Assembly: GCA_016763335.1 (NCBI GenBank)
Contig: JAESUD010000040.1
Location: 1 to 5,266, forward strand
DNA: 5,266 bases
From: Emcibacteraceae bacterium
Lineage (GTDB): Bacteria > Pseudomonadota > Alphaproteobacteria > Sphingomonadales > Emcibacteraceae
Reading direction: 5' to 3'
Both the position numbers and the translations under genes were made by a program. Below are positions 1 to 5,266 of the stretch, in pieces (the first letter of the stretch is position 1; every line of letters starts with the position of its first letter). Below the pieces are notes generated by a model. That model saw nothing but the letters and a program-made list of their open reading frames with translations. It did not search any database and had not been told where the DNA came from.

Positions 1-345
1 ATTGGCGGGGTGCTTGAGCCACTTCAGGCAGGTCCGGTAATAATTGAAGATAATTGCTTTATTGGTGCCCGTTCAGAAGTCGCTGAAGGTGTGATTGTAG
101 AAGAAGGTGCAGTGCTTAGCATGGGAGTATTCATCGGCGCATCAACCAAAATTATTGATCGAGCGACCGGTGAAATATTTATGGGTCGTGTGCCGGCCTA
201 TAGTGTTGTCGTTCCTGGGACGTTACCGGGTAAACCGCTCAAGGATGGGTCGCCGGGACCGGGATTATATGCGGCAGTTATTGTTAAACGTGTTGATGAA
301 CGGACGCGTTCAAAAACATCTATAAATGAATTACTTCGAGATTAA
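1..345 (+). CDS. dapD: 2,3,4,5-tetrahydropyridine-2,6-dicarboxylate N-succinyltransferase, C-terminal part (5' end outside window)
   Basis: DapD transfers succinyl from succinyl-CoA to tetrahydrodipicolinate in the succinylase branch of diaminopimelate/lysine synthesis, in the cytoplasm. The reading frame is open from base 1, so the gene begins upstream; 114 codons remain of a protein usually about 275-285 aa long. The visible part opens with [20 protein letters not shown], then [22 protein letters not shown]. These are isoleucine/valine-rich hexapeptide turns of the left-handed beta-helix of this trimeric acyltransferase. The end ([20 protein letters not shown], then LRD) is the typical C-terminal strand region and tail. 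The insert [13 protein letters not shown] resembles alphaproteobacterial DapD rather than the shorter E. coli form. The stop lies 3 nt before dapE, the next enzyme but one in the pathway, so the two are almost certainly cotranscribed. Identification is secure; only the N-terminal half is unseen. Confidence 0.96.
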   Translation: MGGVLEPLQAGPVIIEDNCFIGARSEVAEGVIVEEGAVLSMGVFIGASTKIIDRATGEIFMGRVPAYSVVVPGTLPGKPLKDGSPGPGLYAAVIVKRVDERTRSKTSINELLRD

Positions 346-348
346 ATA

Positions 349-1482
349 ATGTTGATTGATCCGCTTGAATTAACGCAAAAATTGGTTCGCTGCCCTAGTG
401 TTACACCGAAGAATGCTGGTGCGCTTGAGGTTTTGGAAGATGCGTTGAAAAATTTGGGGTTTATTTGCACGCGGCTACCGTTTAGCGGTGGCGCCGCCGC
501 TAAAGTTGATAATCTTTACGCGAGACTTGGTACAAAAGAACCGCATTTTTGCTTTGCGGGTCATACGGATGTTGTGCCCGTCGGTGCGGAAGCGGATTGG
601 GATTTACCTCCCTTTGCCGCGGAGGTGGATAACGGCATATTATATGGTCGTGGAACGAGCGACATGAAGGGTGGAATTGCTGCATTTATCGCCGCTGTTT
701 CATCATTAGATGACTTTGACGGATCAATTAGTTTGTTGATTACTGGTGATGAAGAAGGTCCGGCAGTTAATGGCACTGTTAAAATGCTTGAATGGTTAAA
801 AGAACAGGATGAAGTTCCTGATATCTGTCTCGTCGGGGAGCCTACCAATATTGCAGAAATCGGCGATATGGCCAAAATTGGTCGTCGCGGTAGTATTAAT
901 GCTGAACTAACCATCCATGGAACACAGGGCCATGTGGCCTATCCGGATCAGGCTGACAATCCCATTCCTAGGCTCATTAAAGTTCTTGATAAATTTACTC
1001 GGGCCAATCTTGATCAGGGAAATGAATATTTTCAAGCTAGTAATCTTGAAGTGGTGAACATAGATGTTGGCAACGAGGCAACTAATGTCATTCCGATGGA
1101 TGCAACGGCTAAATTTAACATTCGTTTTAATAATGAACATACGCCAGATGGCCTTATTGAATGGATTACCGATATTTGTGAAAGCGTTGGCGGTGATTAT
1201 ACCCTTGATGTTAATGTTTCCGGTGATGCATTTTTAACTGCAGAAGGTTTAATAAGTGACGTGATTAAAGGTGCTATTAAATCAGTCACTGGAAAAGAAG
1301 TGGAGCTGAGCACTTCCGGCGGTACGTCGGACGCAAGATTTATTAAAAATTACTGTCCTGTTGCCGAATTTGGTCTTATTAATAAAACAATTCATAAAGT
1401 GAATGAATGTGTGCGTGTGGATGATTTGATGATCTTGCGCGATATTTATTTGCAGATGCTTAAATTATATTTTGGGAAATAA
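349..1482 (+). CDS. dapE: Succinyl-diaminopimelate desuccinylase
   Basis: DapE is a dinuclear zinc amidohydrolase of the M20 family. It cleaves N-succinyl-LL-diaminopimelate to succinate and LL-diaminopimelate in the cytoplasm. At 377 aa it matches the family (E. coli 375). By family alignment the zinc ligands are H72 (in FAGHTDVVPVG), D105 (in GRGTSDMKGG), E136, E164 (in VGEPT) and H349 (in TIHKVNE), with E135 of ITGDEEG as catalytic base. H195 in the small dimerisation domain (about 178-290) matches the conserved His that reaches into the partner's active site. The DapE-specific STSGGTSDARF block is at 321-331, which separates it from ArgE and peptidase T relatives. FGL at 341-343 replaces the enterobacterial FGP, as I recall from alphaproteobacterial DapE. 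The ATG at 349 is 3 nt after the dapD stop with little Shine-Dalgarno sequence, so translational coupling is likely. No residue is missing. Confidence 0.98.
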   Translation: MLIDPLELTQKLVRCPSVTPKNAGALEVLEDALKNLGFICTRLPFSGGAAAKVDNLYARLGTKEPHFCFAGHTDVVPVGAEADWDLPPFAAEVDNGILYGRGTSDMKGGIAAFIAAVSSLDDFDGSISLLITGDEEGPAVNGTVKMLEWLKEQDEVPDICLVGEPTNIAEIGDMAKIGRRGSINAELTIHGTQGHVAYPDQADNPIPRLIKVLDKFTRANLDQGNEYFQASNLEVVNIDVGNEATNVIPMDATAKFNIRFNNEHTPDGLIEWITDICESVGGDYTLDVNVSGDAFLTAEGLISDVIKGAIKSVTGKEVELSTSGGTSDARFIKNYCPVAEFGLINKTIHKVNECVRVDDLMILRDIYLQMLKLYFGK

Positions 1483-1490
1483 CGGCAATA

Positions 1491-2114
1491 ATGGCTAATG
1501 ACGATCAAATAAAACTATCCTCATATTTTCAACATTCATTAATGGGGGCTTGGCAGCTTATTAAAGCTAACCCAAAGGCTATGGATTATTTTGATCTTTC
1601 TTCTGATGGGTTCTGGAAAAGTTTCTGGGCTATTGCACTTATGTTACCGGCGTTTGTATTTTGGGCATTTTATAATATTGAATATAATCCCTATTATGCG
1701 TTTATGACGGAACTGTTGGTGATTTTTCTTCTTTTGCCATTCGTCGCATTTGTTATGTTTTTTTTTACGAAATTTATGAACATTCAAGACCATTATTCGT
1801 CCATGATCATTGCCTATAACTGGGTTAATGTACCGATTTACTGGATTATAAAAATAGCTTATATCATATTATATTCTGGTTCTATCAGCATGGAAATTGC
1901 TTCCACAGTTATGATGGTTATTGGGTTTTATCTTAGCCTTTATGTGGTCTGGGCGACATTTAAACTGTCTTTAAAAATAAGTGGTCTTCTGGCGGTTGGG
2001 GTGCTCGTATTTGAATTACTTCTAGCGGCATCAATGCAGGCGATTATCATGCGCATCTTTAACCCGGATGAGTTATCAGCAATGGTGGCACTTGCTAGTA
2101 ATCCACCCGTATAA
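1491..2114 (+). CDS. Five-helix inner-membrane protein, possibly Yip1-like, function unknown
   Basis: I cannot assign a function. The 207-aa product has a soluble, fairly polar N-terminus (1-40), then about five hydrophobic segments near residues 41-61, 71-93, 109-128, 134-157 and 164-187, and a short tail ending NPPV. There is no signal peptide and no obvious catalytic or metal-binding motif. Helix order, the aromatic-rich central part (AYNWVNVPIYWI at 108-119) and the segment ending in VVWATFKLSL recall Yip1-family proteins, but this is a pattern impression. It starts 8 nt after the dapE stop with only a weak, distant purine stretch (GGGA at 1474-1477), so it probably belongs to the dapD-dapE transcript. 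That would place a membrane protein in a lysine/peptidoglycan precursor operon, though adjacency does not prove a shared role. The gene contains a run of nine T (1758-1766, three Phe codons), and its last 20 bp overlap truA on the other strand. It is convincing as a real gene: packed in the operon, full length, and coherent in membrane topology. Confidence 0.85.
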   Translation: MANDDQIKLSSYFQHSLMGAWQLIKANPKAMDYFDLSSDGFWKSFWAIALMLPAFVFWAFYNIEYNPYYAFMTELLVIFLLLPFVAFVMFFFTKFMNIQDHYSSMIIAYNWVNVPIYWIIKIAYIILYSGSISMEIASTVMMVIGFYLSLYVVWATFKLSLKISGLLAVGVLVFELLLAASMQAIIMRIFNPDELSAMVALASNPPV

Positions 2115-2841
2115 AATATAATCCGTCCGGAGGTGCGTTATAGCCTAGCGCAGCTCTATTCTTTGCCTGCAGGGCATTTCTTAAATCATCTTTTGTCCAT
2201 TTTCCGCGCCCAACATAATAAAGGCACCCAACCATTGAGCGGACTTGATGATGAAGGTAGGAAATGGCCGAGGTATCAATATAAATATTTTCGCCGTCAC
2301 GGTTAACGGTTAGTTTTTCAAGTGTTTTTAACGGTGACTTTGCTTGGCAATGCACACTGCGGAATGTTGTGAAATCATGTTTTCCCACAAGAACCTGCGC
2401 CGCCTCATTCATGGCGTCCACATCAAGTGTTTCTTTAATTTGCCATGCCTGTCCGCGCATCAGGCTGAGTTTCGCACGGCGGTTTATAATATGATAGCGG
2501 TAATAACGTTTTTTTGCTGAAAATCTTGCATGAAACTCGTCGTCAACACGCTCGCTGTTCAAGATAGATATGGGAATGCCTTTAAGATAAAAATTAAGCG
2601 CATCCATGACTTTATAAGCGTCGATATCACGCGGGATATCAACATGGGCGACCATGCCTTTTGCATGAACGCCAGCGTCCGTTCTGCCGGCTGCGTGAAA
2701 GCGACACTCGCTTTGGCAGAATTTATATGCGGCTTTTTCCAGTTCACCCTGAATGCTCGGTGCGCTTTCCTGCAACTGCCAACCATGATAATTACTGCCG
2801 TCATATTCGATGGTTAATTTATACCTGTTATACTCGTTCAT
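2095..2841 (-). CDS. truA: tRNA pseudouridine(38-40) synthase TruA
   Basis: TruA isomerises uridine to pseudouridine at positions 38-40 in the anticodon stem-loop of many tRNAs. The 248-aa protein is complete and slightly shorter than E. coli TruA (270). The N-terminal YDGSNYHGWQLQ (13-24) is the family signature. The catalytic aspartate is D55 in AGRTDAGVHAKG (51-62). FHARFSAKKRYYRY (103-116) holds the conserved substrate-contact region, with Y114 the likely conserved active-site tyrosine. YLHHQVRSMVG (195-205) matches the motif bearing the conserved arginine, here R201. The C-terminus PPDGLYFIRVDY is typical. Its start overlaps the fmt stop by 4 nt (ATGA, 2838-2841), with only a weak GGA about 11 nt upstream, so coupling to fmt translation is likely. 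Its last six codons and stop lie inside the convergent membrane-protein gene. It is third in the def-fmt-truA unit. Confidence 0.98.
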   Translation of the reverse strand: MNEYNRYKLTIEYDGSNYHGWQLQESAPSIQGELEKAAYKFCQSECRFHAAGRTDAGVHAKGMVAHVDIPRDIDAYKVMDALNFYLKGIPISILNSERVDDEFHARFSAKKRYYRYHIINRRAKLSLMRGQAWQIKETLDVDAMNEAAQVLVGKHDFTTFRSVHCQAKSPLKTLEKLTVNRDGENIYIDTSAISYLHHQVRSMVGCLYYVGRGKWTKDDLRNALQAKNRAALGYNAPPDGLYFIRVDY

Positions 2842-3746
2842 GAAAATTTTATTCCGGGCTTTATATCAAAGCCATTGATCAGGGCATTTATTTCCATTGG
2901 TCCTTTTCCGGCGCGCTGGGCATGGGTCACGTTTAATGATTTATCAGCGCAGGCAATGATTAATGGTTCACCTATCATTTGGCCTGCTGGTCCTGATTTT
3001 TCTGATATTTCCACGTTAAGTAGCTTGAGGCGTTCGCCGTCAATTTCGGTCCAAGCACCAGGAAAGGGGGATAAGCCGTGAATATGGTTTTTGAGTTCTT
3101 GTGCCGATTTTGACCAGTTGATGTGTGCTTCTGCCTTATCAATTTTCTTGGCGTAGGTGATGCCTTCTTCAGATTGTGGCGTAGGTTTTCTATCCTGCAA
3201 ATTTTCAAGAGCTTCGACAATGGCCTGAGCGCCTAATATGCTTAGCTTATCGTGAAGAGTTCCTACTGTGTCATCATTTTTGATGGTAATGCGTTTTTCC
3301 AGCAACACGGGCCCTGTATCAAGACCGGCTTCCATTTGCATAATACCAATGCCTGTTTCTCGGTCGCCGGCCATGATCGCCCGTTGAATGGGTGCCGCGC
3401 CGCGCCAGCGCGGTAACAAAGACGCGTGAATATTCAGACATCCTAATTTCGGGGCATCTAAAATTTCTTGTGGTAAAATCAGGCCATATGCAACGACGAC
3501 AGCAACATCCAGATTTAAATCAGTAAACCTTTGCCGCTCGTCTGCATCTTTAAAATTAAGTGGTGTAAATACTGGAATTTCAAGTTCTTCAGAGAAAGCT
3601 TGGACGGGTGATGGGCGTGTTTTTTTGCCGCGTCCTGCCCGTCTTGGTGGCTGGCTATAAACGGCGACCACATCGTGACCGGCACTTAATATTGCCCGTA
3701 GCGCACTGACTGAAAAATCAGGTGTTCCCATGAAAGCAATGCGCAT
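2838..3746 (-). CDS. fmt: Methionyl-tRNA formyltransferase
   Basis: Fmt transfers a formyl group from 10-formyltetrahydrofolate to the amino group of initiator Met-tRNA, marking it for IF2-dependent initiation. The 302-aa protein is near normal length (E. coli 315). The N-terminal Rossmann-type formyltransferase domain (about 1-205) opens with MRIAFMGTPDFSV. It carries AYGLILP (86-92) and then NIHASLLPRWRGAAPIQRA (105-123), with catalytic N105 and H107 and the Fmt-specific SLLPRWRG loop that separates it from PurN. D143 in GLDTGPVL completes the catalytic trio. The linker motif YAKKIDKAEAHINW is at 198-211, and the C-terminal tRNA-binding beta-barrel ends with the conserved QRAGKGPM (277-284). 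The start lies 12 nt after the def stop with a good AAGGA at 3754-3758, 7 nt from the ATG. Pairing with def is a widespread arrangement. Confidence 0.98.
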   Translation of the reverse strand: MRIAFMGTPDFSVSALRAILSAGHDVVAVYSQPPRRAGRGKKTRPSPVQAFSEELEIPVFTPLNFKDADERQRFTDLNLDVAVVVAYGLILPQEILDAPKLGCLNIHASLLPRWRGAAPIQRAIMAGDRETGIGIMQMEAGLDTGPVLLEKRITIKNDDTVGTLHDKLSILGAQAIVEALENLQDRKPTPQSEEGITYAKKIDKAEAHINWSKSAQELKNHIHGLSPFPGAWTEIDGERLKLLNVEISEKSGPAGQMIGEPLIIACADKSLNVTHAQRAGKGPMEINALINGFDIKPGIKFS

Positions 3747-3753
3747 GAAATAT

Positions 3754-3758
3754 TCCTT
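3754..3758 (-). promoter_or_regulatory. Ribosome binding site for fmt
   Basis: The minus strand reads AAGGA immediately before the 7-nt gap to the fmt ATG (3744-3746). The site directly follows the def TAA (3759-3761). It fixes the fmt start and suggests fmt can be loaded independently of def, unlike truA, which relies on an ATGA overlap. Confidence 0.75.
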
Positions 3759-4274
3759 TTATTCTTCTTTTTCTTTAACCAGTTTTTTGACCTTACGCAC
3801 ATAAATGCCGCGTTTAATCTTGGATAGATAATCAATGAAGACAATGCCTTCTAAATGATCCATTTCATGTTGAATACAGGTGGCAAGTAGTCCTTCAACA
3901 TGAATTTCATTTTCTTCACCGTTATAATCAAGGAATTTAACCTTACATTCGGCTGGACGTTCAATATCGGCATATTGTTCGGGGATTGATAGGCAACCTT
4001 CATTATAAATATTCATCTCTTCCGAGGTCCAGGTGATTTCGGGGTTGATGTAATATTTAGGGTCTGGGTCTTCACCGTCCGGGGCGAGGTCCATCACTAG
4101 AATTCGCCATAGTTTTCCTACCTGTACGGCGGCAAGGCCAATACCCGGCGCATCATACATGGTTTCGAGCATATCATCCATGAACGTGCGAAGTTTATCA
4201 TCGACCTTATCAACCGGCTTTGATTTTTTCTTAAGCAGCGGGTCGGGAACTGTAATAATAGGTAAAATAGCCAT
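3759..4274 (-). CDS. def: Peptide deformylase
   Basis: Def is the iron-type metallohydrolase that removes the N-formyl group from nascent proteins at the ribosome exit. The 171-aa length fits (E. coli 169). All three family motifs are intact: GIGLAAVQ (44-51), EGCLS (92-96) with metal ligand C93, and QHEMDH (135-140) with ligands H136 and H140 and catalytic E137. The start MAILPIITVPDPLL is the classic N-terminus. The C-terminus is a lysine-rich helix (IKRGIYVRKVKKLVKEKEE), plausibly the ribosome-facing helix known from E. coli Def. A possible AAGGA (4290-4294) is 15 nt from the ATG, longer than usual, and the leader between them is A-rich. It is the first gene of the def-fmt-truA unit and faces away from rmuC. 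Its product reverses the modification that Fmt installs. Confidence 0.98.
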   Translation of the reverse strand: MAILPIITVPDPLLKKKSKPVDKVDDKLRTFMDDMLETMYDAPGIGLAAVQVGKLWRILVMDLAPDGEDPDPKYYINPEITWTSEEMNIYNEGCLSIPEQYADIERPAECKVKFLDYNGEENEIHVEGLLATCIQHEMDHLEGIVFIDYLSKIKRGIYVRKVKKLVKEKEE

Positions 4275-4360
4275 AATTTTTTTATCTTATCCTTTTAATC
4301 TTTCAAATGGTAGGTAATATGTGTTGAAGACAAGGTCAAGACTATAAGGAGTTATACTGG
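4275..4360. promoter_or_regulatory. Divergent intergenic region def / rmuC, likely holding both promoters
   Basis: This 86-bp non-coding, AT-rich gap separates two divergent genes, so both promoters are expected here. On the minus strand TTGACC (4334-4339) is a good -35 candidate for def, but the best -10-like word after it, TATTAC (4314-4319), is only 14 nt away, which is short. On the plus strand TAATAT (4315-4320) could be a -10 for rmuC, with only a poor TTTTAA-type -35 some 16 nt upstream. These two candidate -10 words overlap. I see no clear operator palindrome or riboswitch-like fold. The location is well supported; the exact boxes are guesses. Confidence 0.45.
4346..4351 (+). promoter_or_regulatory. 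Ribosome binding site that sets the rmuC GTG start
   Basis: AAGGAG is a full Shine-Dalgarno match, with 9 nt to the GTG at 4361. The next in-frame start, ATG at 4379, would be 27 nt away, too far to use this site. The site therefore favours GTG as the rmuC initiation codon. Confidence 0.8.
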
Positions 4361-5266
4361 GTGATAAATGATCAAAATATGATGATGTTGATCGGCATAG
4401 GGGTGATTGCGCTGTTATTGGGCGGCGTGTTTCTTATGGTGAGCCGCCGCGCGAGAATGGATAGTGATGAACGTAAAATCGCTGCTGAAAATGCGCAGGC
4501 GCAAATTGCCGCGATTATGCAAGGAAATTCCGCCCTTGAAAGCCGCCTAAAAGTGATGAGTGAAAATCATTCTCGCCAGCAGGAAGAAATGAAACGCACC
4601 ATGCATGAGCGCCTTGATGCGGTAAGCAAAAGGGTGGGCGATAGTTTAGAACAAACACGGGAAAAAACCGGTGAAAGTCTCGAAAAATTAAGAGAACGCC
4701 TTGCCGTGATTGATGTGGCACAGAAAAATATTACCGATCTTTCCGGAAAAATGGTTGAACTTCAGGACATTTTATCAAATAAGCAGGCGCGTGGGGCATT
4801 CGGTGAATTTCAGCTTAATGATTTAGTTTCTTCTATTTTACCCCCATCCGCTTACGAGTTTCAAGCGACTCTTGAAAATGGAAAACGCGCGGATTGCCTT
4901 ATCAAGCTGCCGAACCCACCGGGAGCTATTGTGGTTGATGCAAAATTTCCGCTTGAAAGCTATCACCGCCTATACGCAGATCATGGTGAGGCTGACAAGA
5001 AGAGGGCCAGAAGTCAGTTTAAAGCCGATATTTTAAAGCACGTGAAGGATATATCCGAAAAATATATCATCAATGGCGTCACGGCGGAATCGGCGCTTAT
5101 GTTTTTACCGTCAGAAGCCGTATATGCCGAACTGCATAGTAATTTTGGTGATGTGGTTGAAAAATCATACCGTGCGAAAGTTTGGATTGTTAGCCCGACA
5201 ACGTTAATGGCGACCCTGAATACCGTGCGGGCTGTTTTAAAAGATGCAAGAATGCGTGAACAGGCA
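4361..5266 (+). CDS. rmuC: RmuC family DNA recombination protein (3' end outside window)
   Basis: The frame is open from a GTG at 4361 to the window edge, giving 302 codons of a protein usually about 380-480 aa long. The order of parts is that of RmuC. A single N-terminal membrane anchor (about 7-27, MMMLIGIGVIALLLGGVFLM) is followed by a basic SRRAR stop-transfer. A long Glu/Gln/Lys-rich coiled coil covers about 34-140. The conserved RmuC domain starts at KQARGAFGEFQL (141-152) and continues through RADCLIKL, VVDAKFPLESY (191-201), FLPSEAVYAEL and VWIVSPTTLMATLNTVRAV. The domain is predicted to have a PD-(D/E)XK nuclease-like fold; E149, D178 and D193-A-K195 could form such a site, which is inference. 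E. coli rmuC mutants show more inversion at short inverted repeats, but the biochemical activity is not settled. It is divergent from def with an AAGGAG ribosome site. The remaining C-terminus is unseen. Confidence 0.95.
   Translation, partial: MINDQNMMMLIGIGVIALLLGGVFLMVSRRARMDSDERKIAAENAQAQIAAIMQGNSALESRLKVMSENHSRQQEEMKRTMHERLDAVSKRVGDSLEQTREKTGESLEKLRERLAVIDVAQKNITDLSGKMVELQDILSNKQARGAFGEFQLNDLVSSILPPSAYEFQATLENGKRADCLIKLPNPPGAIVVDAKFPLESYHRLYADHGEADKKRARSQFKADILKHVKDISEKYIINGVTAESALMFLPSEAVYAELHSNFGDVVEKSYRAKVWIVSPTTLMATLNTVRAVLKDARMREQA

Noticed and set aside
561..914. Long open frame on the minus strand inside dapE.
   Set aside because: It is a shadow of dapE: no ribosome site, no recognisable domain, and the plus strand encodes conserved zinc-ligand motifs across it.
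2164..2176. TGCC-TGCAG-GGCA hairpin near the convergent junction, considered as a terminator.
   Set aside because: The stem is only four base pairs, it has no proper T-run, and it lies inside the conserved C-terminal part of truA.
2509..2515. Run of seven A on the truA coding strand (A-AAA-AAA), a possible -1 frameshift heptamer.
   Set aside because: The truA frame is complete and shows conserved motifs on both sides, and AAA AAA simply encodes Lys-Lys before RYYRY. No shifted product makes sense.
2530..2817. Plus-strand open frame opposite truA.
   Set aside because: It covers the truA catalytic region on the other strand, lacks a ribosome site, and its product resembles no family I know.
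4331..4352. Repeated AAG words (CAAGG, TCAAG, TAAGG) upstream of rmuC, considered as an operator repeat.
   Set aside because: The copies are short, unevenly spaced and not palindromic, and the last is simply the ribosome binding site.
4515..4721. Minus-strand open frame opposite the rmuC coiled coil.
   Set aside because: The plus strand here is continuous rmuC with a coherent coiled-coil composition, and the antisense product shows no family features.

Overview
The window looks like a stretch of ordinary chromosome from an alphaproteobacterium of moderate-to-low GC. That placement is inferred from protein style and gene order. The DapD tail resembles alphaproteobacterial DapD, the DapE has the FGL-x-x-x-TIHK form of its C-terminal motif, and dapD-dapE lies next to a def-fmt-truA cluster. 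A marine or environmental lineage near Rhodospirillales, Kordiimonadales or Emcibacterales would fit, but no marker here fixes the order or genus.

Layout. Positions 1-2114 (+) form a tightly packed rightward unit: the 3' end of dapD (tetrahydrodipicolinate N-succinyltransferase), dapE (succinyl-diaminopimelate desuccinylase) and a five-helix membrane protein, possibly Yip1-like, of unknown function. Positions 2095-4274 (-) form a leftward unit transcribed def, fmt, truA (peptide deformylase, Met-tRNA formyltransferase, tRNA pseudouridine synthase A). The two units converge and their last genes overlap by 20 bp. An 86-bp divergent intergenic region (4275-4360) separates def from rmuC (+), which starts at a GTG at 4361 and runs off the right edge.

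Function. DapD and DapE act in the succinylase route to meso-diaminopimelate and lysine, supplying peptidoglycan and protein synthesis. Fmt formylates initiator Met-tRNA and Def removes the formyl group from new proteins. TruA makes pseudouridine in the tRNA anticodon arm, so the leftward unit serves translation. RmuC is a membrane-anchored coiled-coil protein with a predicted nuclease-like domain, linked in E. coli to limiting DNA inversions.

All recognised enzymes keep their key motifs and have normal lengths. I see no mobile element, CRISPR array, RNA gene, broken gene or sign of transfer. I found no new biological system. The least explained item is the membrane protein at 1491-2114.
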